From: Arthrobacter alpinus
GTDB taxonomy: Bacteria > Actinomycetota > Actinomycetes > Actinomycetales > Micrococcaceae
Direction: 5' to 3'
Length of the DNA: 64,000 nucleotides
Assembly (NCBI RefSeq): GCF_001294625.1
Contig: NZ_CP012677.1
Coordinates: 1,178,001-1,242,000 of the forward strand
The position numbers and the translations under genes are program-made. How positions within the stretch are numbered: position 1 is the first letter of the stretch; the number at the start of each line of letters is the position of its first letter. Under the pieces are notes generated by a model. It searched no databases and was not told where the DNA came from. It saw nothing but the letters and a program-made list of their open reading frames with translations. This document shows, piece after piece, positions 18,501 through 26,743 of this stretch.

Positions 18501-18943
18501 TAGCCTGGTGTCCCCAGGAGTCGTACCTGTTCAACTCCACGCTGCGCTCCAACCTGTCCCTAGCCCGACCCTCCACGGACACACCGACAGATACCGAGCT
18601 GGAGGACGCCCTGGACACCGTGGGACTGGGGTCCTGGTTCCGGGCGCTGCCACAGGGACTCCAGACCCGGGTGGGCGCCGGCGGACACCAGCTTTCCGGC
18701 GGGCAACGGACCCGGGTGTCAGTGGCCCGAACGCTCGTGGCCGGCTCCGACGTCGTACTGTTGGATGAACCCACGGCGCACCTGGGCGAGGACGAGGCGC
18801 AGGAACTCATCGCCGATCTGCGCAGGGCTCTCGCCAACGCCGCCGTGGTGCTGGTGACCCACGACGACGAGCTTGCCGCGGGTGCCGATACGCATCTTGA
18901 TCTGGGCAAGGAAACCATGGTGTGCGAACCTGCACGCGTCTAG
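15545..18943 (+). CDS. cydDC: Fused CydD-CydC thiol reductant ABC exporter
   Basis: ABC exporter of cysteine/glutathione-type reductants needed for bd oxidase assembly; in most bacteria CydD and CydC are separate half-transporters, here one 1,132-residue chain. Order: TMD1 (to about 320), NBD1 with Walker A GPSGTGKST (about 366), Walker B ALFDEPTAHLD (about 490); then TMD2 (about 590-900), NBD2 with Walker A GPSGSGKST (about 945), LSGGQ (about 1049) and LLDEPTAHL (about 1068). The NBD1 signature is degenerate (CSPGEL for LSGGQ, about 463), so ATP hydrolysis may be asymmetric. Start ATG 15545, one base after cydB. Fused forms are known in Streptomyces and relatives (recalled). Confidence 0.93.
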   Translation: MSARPLLPTGKNTRTALAGLAGLAALKAVSLVLLMAALAHALGQWAGGVRPDATRLLVQGTLGAVLMAAAIWGQQILARRAALGTKEELRAKLVAHRLSGHPMATDGGTNNAVGAQAMLASRGLDGLDNYFTSYLPALVSCAVLPAMIGLQILISDWVSALIVVLTVPLVPVFMILIGFHTQERVQMAAQGLDRLSNHLLELARGLPVLVGLRRADAQRQALAEVSEQYRKSTMTTLRTAFLSSMALELISTISVAVVAVFIGVRLVYGGMELEAGLLALMLAPECFRPLRDLGAAHHGSEDGVEALRRVNEILDAAPPAPAVSQGHDDGAFAVRAQNLSVTYPGGREAAVSNFSASVEPGGVLVLDGPSGTGKSTILAALAGLLPLSPGDGEAGLRVSGRLASSPRSATVWVPQHPVFTEATVAADVALYAAGPSGLPVPAAVVQDSLAQVNAGHLTGRSPLECSPGELRRVAVARALARIALDPSVEVALFDEPTAHLDAVSAQAVRETINALRGKVALVVASHDRELAVLLRGVAAPVQEVRAQQVRAAARFEADARPGGASQLSAVSAVKESEPGAPERFRWRWLKALPLLSPRFAAGVLVSSLATLSAAALAGISGWLIVWAADRPPMLFLMTLIVGVRAFGIGRSVLRYSERLLTHDAVFRWAATLRLKLWDALGSNVRHWGRLTRSGGSLGTLVADVDELRDALPRTVVPIPAAVLSYLAVLLTVVLMVPSVAGMVVVLGVLALLLLPVLVFVAQRRASGAAAIHRSWLASRTATLFAAAEQLAANGVGPAEAATFTARDVRVGAPLRRLAWANGLGQSAVSLLTSLAAVAVTVGAVAAGADPRAVAVVALLMLALAEPFGQYVDAVAEVPLLLAMMARTMPLLDTHRTVVGGQAPEPAGEALTCLEVQNITARYPEAASPVFAGVSGGTERGRWWSVSGPSGSGKSTLLAVLLGFLTPEAGRYTLNGRPATGAALAHIAWCPQESYLFNSTLRSNLSLARPSTDTPTDTELEDALDTVGLGSWFRALPQGLQTRVGAGGHQLSGGQRTRVSVARTLVAGSDVVLLDEPTAHLGEDEAQELIADLRRALANAAVVLVTHDDELAAGADTHLDLGKETMVCEPARV

Positions 18944-18952
18944 GCTGGGGAC

Positions 18953-19936
18953 ATGAGAACCCACGAACCGCAGCCTCTGCCGGTGGCCGGCGGCTTGGCG
19001 TTCAGGGCGCTGGCGCCGGCGGATGCACGGCTCTGGCTGGAATTGATCGAGCGCATTGCCCTGGCCGAGGACGCCGTGTGGCATGAGCAGGCCTCCGACC
19101 TGGCGGAAGTTTTGGAGTCCCAGGAGGATCCTGTTGCGATGAACACCACCGTCGGGGTTGACGATGCGGGGGTGCCGCGGGCCTACGGGTATGTGTCCAA
19201 GAACCCGCAACGGGATTGGGGCTATGCGTTTGGTGGCGTGGACCCGCTGTGGCAGCGCCGCGGGATCGGTGCCGCTGTTCTGGCATGGCAGGAGGAGCTC
19301 CTTCTCGACAGGTTCGCCACCGACGGGCAAGGGCAGGCACGGGTGCGCAGCTACACGCAGGAGATCAACCCCGCCCACACCGGGTTGCTCACGCGTGCGG
19401 GCTACACCTCGGTACGGTACTTTTCGGAAATGCTACGCCCCCTGGCGGAGGTGCCGGAGGCTGGCGCACCACGCGGCGTCCATCTGGTGCCGTTTTCGCG
19501 GGAGCTGGGGGAGGTCGTCCGGTTGGCGCACAACGAGGCGTTTGCCGACCACTGGGGTTCGGCCCCGCGCAGCGCGCACAAGTGGGGATTCCTGCTCAAC
19601 CATGAGAACTTCCGTCCCGCATGGTCAACCGTGGCTCTGGACGCCGCCACGGGAGAAGTGGCCGGGTACCAGCTGTCCATGTATGACCCGCTGCGGTTTG
19701 CCTCGGTGGGCCGGGAAGAGGGCTATACGGAGGTTCTAGGTGTACGGCGCCCCTGGCGTGGGCGCGGCGTTGCACCGGCCCTGCTGGCCGACGCCATGGC
19801 CCGCTTCAAGGCGGCCGGCATGGACTATGCCTGCCTTGACGTGGACACCGAGAACCCCACCGGCGCGCAGGGGCTGTACCTGAGGATGGGCTATACGCCG
19901 TTGCGCCGGACTGTGGCGTGGGACAAGGTGCTGTGA
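18953..19936 (+). CDS. Tandem GNAT acetyltransferase (MshD-like fold)
   Basis: A 327-residue protein with two GNAT domains. Acetyl-CoA-binding motifs are WQRRGIGAAVL (about 99-109) and RPWRGRGVAPALL (about 265-277); the C-terminal ending GLYLRMGYTPLRR is typical of GNATs. This two-domain layout is that of mycothiol synthase MshD, but I cannot confirm the substrate, and other tandem GNATs exist. The start ATG lies 9 nt after the cydDC stop, and that stop codon is part of a TAGGCT box 6 nt before the ATG, so a private leaderless transcript as well as cyd read-through is possible. Converges with the DinB-like gene. Confidence 0.75.
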   Translation: MRTHEPQPLPVAGGLAFRALAPADARLWLELIERIALAEDAVWHEQASDLAEVLESQEDPVAMNTTVGVDDAGVPRAYGYVSKNPQRDWGYAFGGVDPLWQRRGIGAAVLAWQEELLLDRFATDGQGQARVRSYTQEINPAHTGLLTRAGYTSVRYFSEMLRPLAEVPEAGAPRGVHLVPFSRELGEVVRLAHNEAFADHWGSAPRSAHKWGFLLNHENFRPAWSTVALDAATGEVAGYQLSMYDPLRFASVGREEGYTEVLGVRRPWRGRGVAPALLADAMARFKAAGMDYACLDVDTENPTGAQGLYLRMGYTPLRRTVAWDKVL

Positions 19937-19955
19937 TTTCGCCCCGCCCCAAACC

Positions 19956-20474
19956 CTAAGCGTCGACGTCGTGCAGGTGGTGGATCACGTCGTGGATGAA
20001 GTAGCCGGACAAGGTCAGGATCGTGAATTCTGCGCCGTTGCTACGCAAACCTCTACGGTTCCACAGCTCGGGGGCGACGGCGCCGAATGCTGAGGCTGCG
20101 TCGTGGCCATTCTGGACCAGCTCGGCCGCAACCTGGGCGGGATCCAGTGTTGCATAGTTGCCTTCCAGGGCGGCCTGGTCCTGGCCCCAATTGGCAAAAT
20201 GCGGATTCTCCTGCTCCAGCATGAGCGCCAGGCGGCCCTCAAAGACCTCAAACACGTCCCTGACGTGGGCGCCATATTCGAGCACCGACCAGGTGGATTC
20301 GTTGGGGCGCTGGTCCACGTTGGCCCGTTTCAGGGCCGACTGCCATCGAGGAAGCAAAGCGGGGATAGTAGTGGCCACCGTGGCCGGGGTGGCACTCGCT
20401 GCGGTGACACCACAGTCCGGACACGGCCTGGACAGTACCCAGGTCCAGTCTTTTTCATCAGGAATGATCGGCAT
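19956..20474 (-). CDS. DinB-like metal-dependent four-helix protein
   Basis: A 172-residue DinB/YfiT-superfamily protein. Seen: the N-terminal CPDCG pair (about 18-21), STWSVLEYGAHVRDVFEVF with a candidate metal His (about 67), and the C-terminal HDVIHHLHDV with clustered histidines, the pattern of the three-His metal site. Members are thiol-dependent S-transferases (mycothiol or bacillithiol users) in several bacteria, which is a plausible but unproved role. Start ATG 20474; TAGACT lies 6 nt upstream on the minus strand and no ribosome site is present, so it is probably leaderless. It follows the parC terminator hairpin. Confidence 0.75.
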   Translation of the reverse strand: MPIIPDEKDWTWVLSRPCPDCGVTAASATPATVATTIPALLPRWQSALKRANVDQRPNESTWSVLEYGAHVRDVFEVFEGRLALMLEQENPHFANWGQDQAALEGNYATLDPAQVAAELVQNGHDAASAFGAVAPELWNRRGLRSNGAEFTILTLSGYFIHDVIHHLHDVDA

Positions 20475-20510
20475 GGGCCAAGTCTATGCCGGGGCGCAAG
20501 TGCGCGAATG

Positions 20511-20582
20511 GTGTCCGGGGGCCGTTATGGTGATTCGAGGCCGGCCGGCCATCATCGAATCACCACAACGGCCCCCGGACAC
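20511..20582 (-). terminator. 28-bp hairpin behind parC
   Basis: Arms 20511-20538 and 20555-20582 match over 28 bp with one mismatch (which would be a G-U type pair in one strand's RNA); the 16-nt loop contains GGCCGGCCGGCC, itself self-complementary. It starts 9 nt after the parC stop and ends 37 nt before the DinB-like start. No U-run follows, so termination could be Rho-aided or purely structural. Confidence 0.75.
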
Positions 20583-20590
20583 CCCTGGGG

Positions 20591-23236
20591 TCAGCTCAGT
20601 GGCAGCTCAAACGCTTCCTGGGTGGCTTCCGGGATGGGGGTAGGATCGCTGGCCGGTGCCGGTGGTGCGGCATGGTCAGCGGCGGCCCGGGCGCCCTCGG
20701 GCACAGCCCCGCCTGGGACCTCACCACCGCTGGCAGCATCGCGGACAGCCCCGCCAAGGCTGGGGCCGATCAGGTCGATGCCTGCCGACAGTGGCACGCC
20801 GGAGCCGTCGCGGTGGCCGTGTTCCACGGGCAGTGCCCTGACCACACCTGCCGATGTTGAGGCCTTCGCGGGGCCGTGCCCGGCGAAGGACACCTGCAAC
20901 TTATCTTCACCCTTGAGGAACCTGTGCGCCCGCACGCCACCGGTGGCACGGCCCTTGGTCGGATATTCGGAGAACGCTGTCACCTTGGCGCTGCCCGAGG
21001 CTGTCCCCGGCAGTGCGTCCAGCCCCACCGAGACGGTGACCACCACGGCGTCGGGGTCCCCGGCGGCCACCACGCCGAAGCTGAGGACCTCATCCCCTGC
21101 CCCGAGCTTGATGCCTGCCATGCCGCCGGCCGTGCGCCCTTGGGGACGGACATTAGAGGCACTGTACCGCAGCAATTGGGCGCGCTGGGTGATGAACACC
21201 AGTTCGTCCTCGGCCGTGGAAACAGCGGCACCCACCACAAAGTCCTTGGGCTTGAGGGCGATGAATTCCCACTCGTCCCGGTTCAGTGGGTAGTCGGGGG
21301 TGACCCGCTTGACCACACCGGAGGCTGTGCCCACGGCAAAGGTCGCGTTCAGCGGGACAAAGGCCACCAACGACTCGCCCTTGGCCAGTGTGATGAACTC
21401 CTTCGCGGCCACACCGCCGGCCAGGTTCGGCAGGGCCGCGGTGGGCGGCAGCACCGGCATGTCCACCACCTGCAGGCGGATCATCCGGCCCAGGGAGGTC
21501 ACGGCAGCAATTTCGGCACGGGCGCTGGCCTTCAGAACCGAGGAAAGCACATCATGTTTGGTGCGGCCACCACCGTCCACCAGGGGATCGTCCGTGCTGG
21601 TACGCGCGATCTGGCCGGTGGCGCTGAGCAGCACCCAGCACGGGTCGTCGGCAATTTCCAAGGCCAGCGGGGCGGTTTTCCCCGCCGGTCCGGACGCTGC
21701 CAAGGCCTTGGCAACTGACGGGGCCACGGCCTCGGATTCAAGCAATACGGTGCGGCGCGGGGTGGCATATTTGGCTGCCACCTCGCCCATCTCATCCGAG
21801 ACCAGCCCATGCAGCAGCTCCTTCGACTCCAGGATGGCTTCCAGGGCGGCGATCTCGCGGCGTAGCTCGTCACGCTCGGCCTCCAACTCCACCATGGAGT
21901 ACCGGGTGAGCTGGCGCAGGCGCAGGGCCAGGATGTAGTCGGCCTGGATCTCGGAGAGGTCGTAGATCGCCATGAGGCGTTCGCGTGCGGCCGCCACCTC
22001 ATCCGAGGTGCGGATGATCTGGATGACCTCGTCAATGTCCACAATGGCAATGAGCAGGCCCTCCACCAGGTGCAGGCGGTCCATCTTCTTGCCCAGCCGG
22101 AACGCGGTGCGTCGCCGGACCACGTCGATGCGGTGCGTGACAAAGACCTGCAGCAGCGGCAGCAGGCCCAGGGTCTGTGGCTGCCCGTCCACGAGGCAGA
22201 CGTTGTTAATGCCGAAGGAATCCTCCATGGGCGTGTAGCGGTACAACTGTGCTAAAACGGCGGCGGGGTTGAAGCCGTTCTTGATCTCAATGACCAGGCG
22301 CAGCCCGTGCTTGCGGTCGGTCAGGTCCACCAGGTCGGCGATGCCCACCAGCTTCTTGGCGTTGATGGCGTCCTTGATCTTTTCGACCAGCTTTTCCGGG
22401 CCCAACAGGTACGGCAGCTCGGTGACCACCAGGCCCACACGGCGCGGGGAGAGCTGTTCGACGGCGACCTTGGCCCGCGTCTTGAACGAACCCCTGCCGG
22501 TGGCGTACGCGTCGCGGATGCCGCCCAGGCCCACGATCCGACCGCCCGAGGGCAGGTCCGGGCCCGGCACGTACGCCATGATGTCCTCAAGCGTGGCGTC
22601 GGGGTTGGCGATCAGGTGCTGTGCGGCGGCAATGACCTCGCCCAGGTTGTGCGGGGCCATGTTGGTGGCCATGCCCACGGCAATGCCGCTGGCACCATTG
22701 ACCAAAAGATTCGGGTACGCGGCCGGCAGCACCGAGGGCTGCATCATCTCGTTGTCGTAGCTGGGCACAAAGTCCACCACGTCTTCGCCCAGGTTCCCGG
22801 TCAGTTCCAGGGCGGGGGCTGCCAGCCGGGCCTCGGTGTAACGGGGGGCAGCCGGTCCGTCGTCGAGCGAGCCAAAGTTCCCATGCCCGTCAATGAGCGG
22901 CAGGCGCAGGGAGAAGTCCTGGGCCATGCGCACCATGGTGTCGTAGATGGCCGTGTCGCCGTGAGGGTGCAACTTGCCCATGACCTCGCCCACCACTCGG
23001 GCGCTCTTCACATGGCCCTTGTCGGGGCGCAGGCCCATCTCGCTCATCATGTACAGGATGCGCCGCTGGACCGGCTTGAGCCCGTCCCTGGCATCCGGCA
23101 GCGCACGGGAGTAGATCACCGAATAGGCGTACTCCAGGAAGGAGCCTTCCATCTCACTGGAAACATCAATGTCAACAATGTTCTCGGTGAAATCCTCACC
23201 GGGGGTGCCTTCAGCGGGGCGTTGGCGCTTGGCCAT
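20591..23236 (-). CDS. parC: DNA topoisomerase IV subunit A
   Basis: DNA-breaking/rejoining subunit of a type IIA topoisomerase. Seen: QRRILY, the quinolone-resistance region [17 protein letters not shown] (Thr where E. coli GyrA has Ser83), the catalytic tyrosine in APRYTEARL, the coiled tower region (about 400-500), and a C-terminal beta-pinwheel domain. The classical GyrA-box QRRGGKG is not evident, which favours ParC over GyrA. 881 residues from ATG 23236 with AAGGACC upstream. The tail after about residue 815 is Ala/Pro-rich and variable. Its partner parE is 9.4 kb away on the opposite strand, with the cyd block between. Confidence 0.9.
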   Translation of the reverse strand: MAKRQRPAEGTPGEDFTENIVDIDVSSEMEGSFLEYAYSVIYSRALPDARDGLKPVQRRILYMMSEMGLRPDKGHVKSARVVGEVMGKLHPHGDTAIYDTMVRMAQDFSLRLPLIDGHGNFGSLDDGPAAPRYTEARLAAPALELTGNLGEDVVDFVPSYDNEMMQPSVLPAAYPNLLVNGASGIAVGMATNMAPHNLGEVIAAAQHLIANPDATLEDIMAYVPGPDLPSGGRIVGLGGIRDAYATGRGSFKTRAKVAVEQLSPRRVGLVVTELPYLLGPEKLVEKIKDAINAKKLVGIADLVDLTDRKHGLRLVIEIKNGFNPAAVLAQLYRYTPMEDSFGINNVCLVDGQPQTLGLLPLLQVFVTHRIDVVRRRTAFRLGKKMDRLHLVEGLLIAIVDIDEVIQIIRTSDEVAAARERLMAIYDLSEIQADYILALRLRQLTRYSMVELEAERDELRREIAALEAILESKELLHGLVSDEMGEVAAKYATPRRTVLLESEAVAPSVAKALAASGPAGKTAPLALEIADDPCWVLLSATGQIARTSTDDPLVDGGGRTKHDVLSSVLKASARAEIAAVTSLGRMIRLQVVDMPVLPPTAALPNLAGGVAAKEFITLAKGESLVAFVPLNATFAVGTASGVVKRVTPDYPLNRDEWEFIALKPKDFVVGAAVSTAEDELVFITQRAQLLRYSASNVRPQGRTAGGMAGIKLGAGDEVLSFGVVAAGDPDAVVVTVSVGLDALPGTASGSAKVTAFSEYPTKGRATGGVRAHRFLKGEDKLQVSFAGHGPAKASTSAGVVRALPVEHGHRDGSGVPLSAGIDLIGPSLGGAVRDAASGGEVPGGAVPEGARAAADHAAPPAPASDPTPIPEATQEAFELPLS

Positions 23237-23328
23237 GGTGGCTTGGGTCCTTATCTACTGCGGGAACTACTGTGGGTGTGGCGGGCGGTACGCTGCGCTT
23301 CAAGGCAACATGTCGGTACAGTGATTCT

Positions 23329-26001
23329 ATGGTGAAGCCAGAGCTAGCGCCCGAATACCCGGCCCATTGGGAAGCAGACGTCGTTTTGCGCGACGGAGGG
23401 ACGGGGCACTTGCGCCCCATGACACCGGCCGATGCCGACGCTGTCCAGACATTTCACATGGCGCAGTCCAAGAGTTCCATCTACCTGCGCTTCTTCACCT
23501 ACAAGTCCAAGCTGACGCCTAAAGAACTGCGCCGCTTCACCGAATTGGACTACAAGGACCGTGTGGCCTTTGTCATTACCCACGGGTCCGAGATCATCGG
23601 GATCGGCCGCTACGACCGTCTGGACAACCCCATCGAGGCCGAGGTGGCCTTCAACGTCTCCGACGCCCACCAGGGCCGCGGCGTGGGCTCGATCCTGCTC
23701 GAACACCTGGCCGTGGCGGCACGGGAGAACGGGATCTACCGCTTCACCGCTGACGTCCTGCCGGAAAACCGGAAAATGATGCAGGTCTTCTCCGACGCCG
23801 GATATGAAGTCCACCGGCACTTCGACGACGGCGTGGTGGCGCTCGCCTTTGACATCGACCCCACGGAGAAGTCCCGTGCCGTGATGGAGGCCCGCGAACA
23901 CCGGGCCGAGGCGCGCAGCGTGGCGGGGCTCGTGGCGCCGGCCTCCGTGGCCGTCATTGGGGCCAGCCGGGCATGGGGGAGCATCGGCCAGCAGCTGCTC
24001 GAACACGTGGTGGAGGGCAAGTTCACCGGCGCCGTCTACGCCGTCAACCAGGAAGCCCTGGAAGTTTCCGGCATGATGCCCTACACCTGCATCGCCGATG
24101 TCCCGGGACCGGTGGACCTGGCCATCATCGCCGTCCCTTACGAGCAAGTACCCACCGTCGTGGAGCAGTGCGGTGCTGCGGGTGTCAAGGGCCTGGTGAT
24201 TGCCTCCGACGGTTTTGCCGACGACGGCGCACGGGGGCTGGCGCGCCAGCGCGCCTTGGTGCGCCAGGCCCGGGCGAACGGCATGCGGGTGGTGGGTCCG
24301 GCGTCGTTGGGTCTGGCCAACACCGATCCGGCCGTTTCGCTGAACGCCTCCATGGCCCCTTCCCTGCCGTTGCGTGGCGGGTTGGGCATATTCAGCCAGT
24401 CGGCAGCCTTGGGCGTGTCATTGTATGCCTCCTTGAGCCGGCGCGACATTGGCCTGTCCTCGGTGCTCTCCGCCGGCAACCGCGCCGACGTCTCCGGCAA
24501 TGACATGATGCAGTTCTGGGAGGATGACCCCAACACCGCGGCCTGTGCCCTGTACCTGGAATCCATTGGCAACCCGCGCAAGTTCTCCCGCATCTCCCGG
24601 CGGCTGGCACGCAGCAAGCCGGTGATCGTCGCCAAATCCGACTCCATGGGCTTGCGCCTGCCGCCGGGCCACGCCGTGCGCACCACCCAGGCACCGGCGG
24701 GAGCCCTCGACGCCATGCTGCGCCAATCGGGTGTCATCCGGGTGAACACCATCGAGGAACTGGCCGACGTCGCCCAAATTGTGGTGGGTGCCCCTCTTCC
24801 CCACGGCCCCGGACTGGCCATTTTCAGCAATTCCTTGGCACTGGGCATGGTGGTGGCCGACGCCGCCGAACAGCACGGTCTCACCGTGGTGGACATGGAC
24901 GCCAACCTGGTCCTGGACATGGGACAGTCGCGGGCGCTGCCGTTGTTGGCACGGACGCTGGGGCAGACCCTGGCCCGGGCCGACGTCGACTCCGCAATCC
25001 TCACGCTGTTGCCCATTCCCGGACTGACCATCGAGACGATCGCCGGGACGCTCAAGAAGTGTGCCGAGGCGGCGGACAAACCGGTGGTGGCAGTCTTCAC
25101 CGGGATCGTGGACGTCAGCATCCATGTCAACCGCCAGCTGGGCGGGCTGCCAGCGTATTCGAGCCCGGGTTCGGCAATCGCCGCGCTGGCCGCCGTGACC
25201 CGCTACGCGCATTGGTTGACACTGGAGAAACCCAGCTTTGACCCGCCGTCAGGGGTTGACACCGCGGCCGCGTCGCAACTTTTGGAGAGCCTGCTGGAAG
25301 GGGTCAGCGGCGATGGGCTGATCACCGTAGACGCGGCCGACACCGGCGAACTTTTGGCCCACTACGGCATCGACGTCCTTGAATCGGTGCCGTTTGAGAC
25401 CACTGAGCAGGCGGTCCAGGCGGCTGAGCGGCTGGGCTGGCCGGTGGCCATCAAGACCTTGGACGCCGCCTTGCGGCACAGGCTGGATCTTGGCGGGGTG
25501 CGCATCAACATTGAAAACGCAGCTTCGCTGCGCCGCAACATCAGCCAAATGCGGAAGTTGCTGGAGCCCTACGGGCCTTGTGAACTGGAAGTCCAGGCGA
25601 TGGCCGAGGTGGGGCAGTCGTGCACCCTGCGGGCCATCGAGGATCCATTGCTGGGGCCCGTGGTCTCCTTCGGCCTTTCAGGCGACGCCGTGAACTTACT
25701 CGATGACTGGGCCCACCGTGTTCCTCCGCTCTCGGTGGGGGACGCCAAGGAACTGATCCGTTCACCCCGCGCGGCCGTGAAACTCTTTGGATACGAGGGC
25801 CTGCCGGCCGGGAATGTGGCTGCACTCGAAGACCTGGTGGCGCGGGTGGCGCTTCTGAAGGACGAGCACCCGGAGATCGCCTGGGTGGAGTTCAACCCAA
25901 TTTTACTGGGGCCGCACAAGTTGACGGTGTTGGCCGTGAACCTGCGCATCGGCAACGCAGCCCAGCGCACTGACAGTGCGAGGCGGGCCATGCTTTCGTA
26001 G
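23329..26001 (+). CDS. Pat-like protein lysine acetyltransferase (GNAT plus NDP-forming acyl-CoA-synthetase-like)
   Basis: An 890-residue two-part enzyme: N-terminal GNAT domain with AHQGRGVGSILLEHL (about 113-127), then a CoA-binding Rossmann domain starting APASVAVIGASR (about 200), succinyl-CoA-ligase-like domains, and an ATP-grasp region (GWPVAIKTLD, about 703) to the end. In the ligase domain, the segment that carries the phosphorylated His in true synthetases reads TTQAPAGALDAM (about 455), with no His. This is as in Pat enzymes, which acetylate acetyl-CoA synthetase and other proteins and use the degenerate synthetase part as a sensor. Actinobacterial Pats place the GNAT at the N-terminus (recalled). 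Start ATG 23329 with TACAGT 6 nt upstream, probably leaderless. Confidence 0.85.
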   Translation: MVKPELAPEYPAHWEADVVLRDGGTGHLRPMTPADADAVQTFHMAQSKSSIYLRFFTYKSKLTPKELRRFTELDYKDRVAFVITHGSEIIGIGRYDRLDNPIEAEVAFNVSDAHQGRGVGSILLEHLAVAARENGIYRFTADVLPENRKMMQVFSDAGYEVHRHFDDGVVALAFDIDPTEKSRAVMEAREHRAEARSVAGLVAPASVAVIGASRAWGSIGQQLLEHVVEGKFTGAVYAVNQEALEVSGMMPYTCIADVPGPVDLAIIAVPYEQVPTVVEQCGAAGVKGLVIASDGFADDGARGLARQRALVRQARANGMRVVGPASLGLANTDPAVSLNASMAPSLPLRGGLGIFSQSAALGVSLYASLSRRDIGLSSVLSAGNRADVSGNDMMQFWEDDPNTAACALYLESIGNPRKFSRISRRLARSKPVIVAKSDSMGLRLPPGHAVRTTQAPAGALDAMLRQSGVIRVNTIEELADVAQIVVGAPLPHGPGLAIFSNSLALGMVVADAAEQHGLTVVDMDANLVLDMGQSRALPLLARTLGQTLARADVDSAILTLLPIPGLTIETIAGTLKKCAEAADKPVVAVFTGIVDVSIHVNRQLGGLPAYSSPGSAIAALAAVTRYAHWLTLEKPSFDPPSGVDTAAASQLLESLLEGVSGDGLITVDAADTGELLAHYGIDVLESVPFETTEQAVQAAERLGWPVAIKTLDAALRHRLDLGGVRINIENAASLRRNISQMRKLLEPYGPCELEVQAMAEVGQSCTLRAIEDPLLGPVVSFGLSGDAVNLLDDWAHRVPPLSVGDAKELIRSPRAAVKLFGYEGLPAGNVAALEDLVARVALLKDEHPEIAWVEFNPILLGPHKLTVLAVNLRIGNAAQRTDSARRAMLS

Positions 26002-26052
26002 CCGAAACCGTGCCGGTTCGCAACGTGCGGGTCAAAGTGCGAAAATGGGGGC

Positions 26053-26739
26053 ATGAACAGCTTCGGAACCGGTTCCCTCGCCAATACCAAGGGACGCAGC
26101 TTGGAAGCCGCTTTACAGCGGTCAGGCTTCTACCCGCGCTTGGTGGCGGACGTAGTCAATGACGCACTGGACGGGCAGGAGCCCCTTGCCCACCTGGTGC
26201 ACCTAGAAACCCATTTTGACAGGACCGAGGTGCACCGACACATCACGGTGCTGGTGCTGACGGAGGAGATGCTGGTCATCACCCACGTTGACGACCAACA
26301 GCTCGACGACGCCGGTGAGCAGATGGTGGCGCAGGTATCCACCGAGTCGGTGCCGGTGGGGCAGATCCGTTCGGTGATACTCAGCTACACGTACGCGCAA
26401 CCGCAGGACTACAAGCCCTCCGACCCTGCCCGTGAACTCACCGTCTCCATCGCCTGGTCCGGCGGACAGCGCCTGGAGATGGGGCCGGCGTCGTGCGGGG
26501 ATCCGCAGTGTGACGCCGACCACGGCTTCTCCGGAACCGTCGTCCAGGAGGACATTGCGTTGCGCATCAGCGCCGAAGCTGAAGGATTGCAGGCTGTGGC
26601 GGACGCCAAGGCGTTCGCCCGGGCACTGCGCGCCGTCAACACCGGAACTAACTCACCCGGCCACCCTGCCGCCCCCGCCCAAGGCTCGAAGTTCCCTACC
26701 CTGGGGCAGCGCTTTGGCCGTTCACATTACCGCCGCTAG
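26053..26739 (+). CDS. DUF5998 family protein
   Basis: A 228-residue actinobacterial protein of unknown function (DUF5998). Seen: RSLEAALQRSGFYPRLVADVV near the N-terminus, THFDRTEVHRHITVLVLT, and GPASCGDPQCDADHG (about 150-165), a Cys-x4-Cys cluster. No catalytic site is recognised. Start ATG 26053 with a GGGGG run just upstream. The next gene starts 4 nt after its stop, so it is translationally coupled to the phosphodiesterase-like gene; the pair recurs in this family (recalled). Confidence 0.8.
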   Translation: MNSFGTGSLANTKGRSLEAALQRSGFYPRLVADVVNDALDGQEPLAHLVHLETHFDRTEVHRHITVLVLTEEMLVITHVDDQQLDDAGEQMVAQVSTESVPVGQIRSVILSYTYAQPQDYKPSDPARELTVSIAWSGGQRLEMGPASCGDPQCDADHGFSGTVVQEDIALRISAEAEGLQAVADAKAFARALRAVNTGTNSPGHPAAPAQGSKFPTLGQRFGRSHYRR

Positions 26740-26743
26740 CCCC

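Noticed and set aside
20591..23236. gyrA instead of parC
   Set aside because: No GyrA-box seen, and the neighbouring parE is of the sigA-linked type; gyrase genes normally sit near dnaA/recF. Not fully excluded.
26432..26743. Upstream extension of the phosphodiesterase gene
   Set aside because: It overlaps DUF5998 in another frame; GTG 26744 just after that stop is the natural start.
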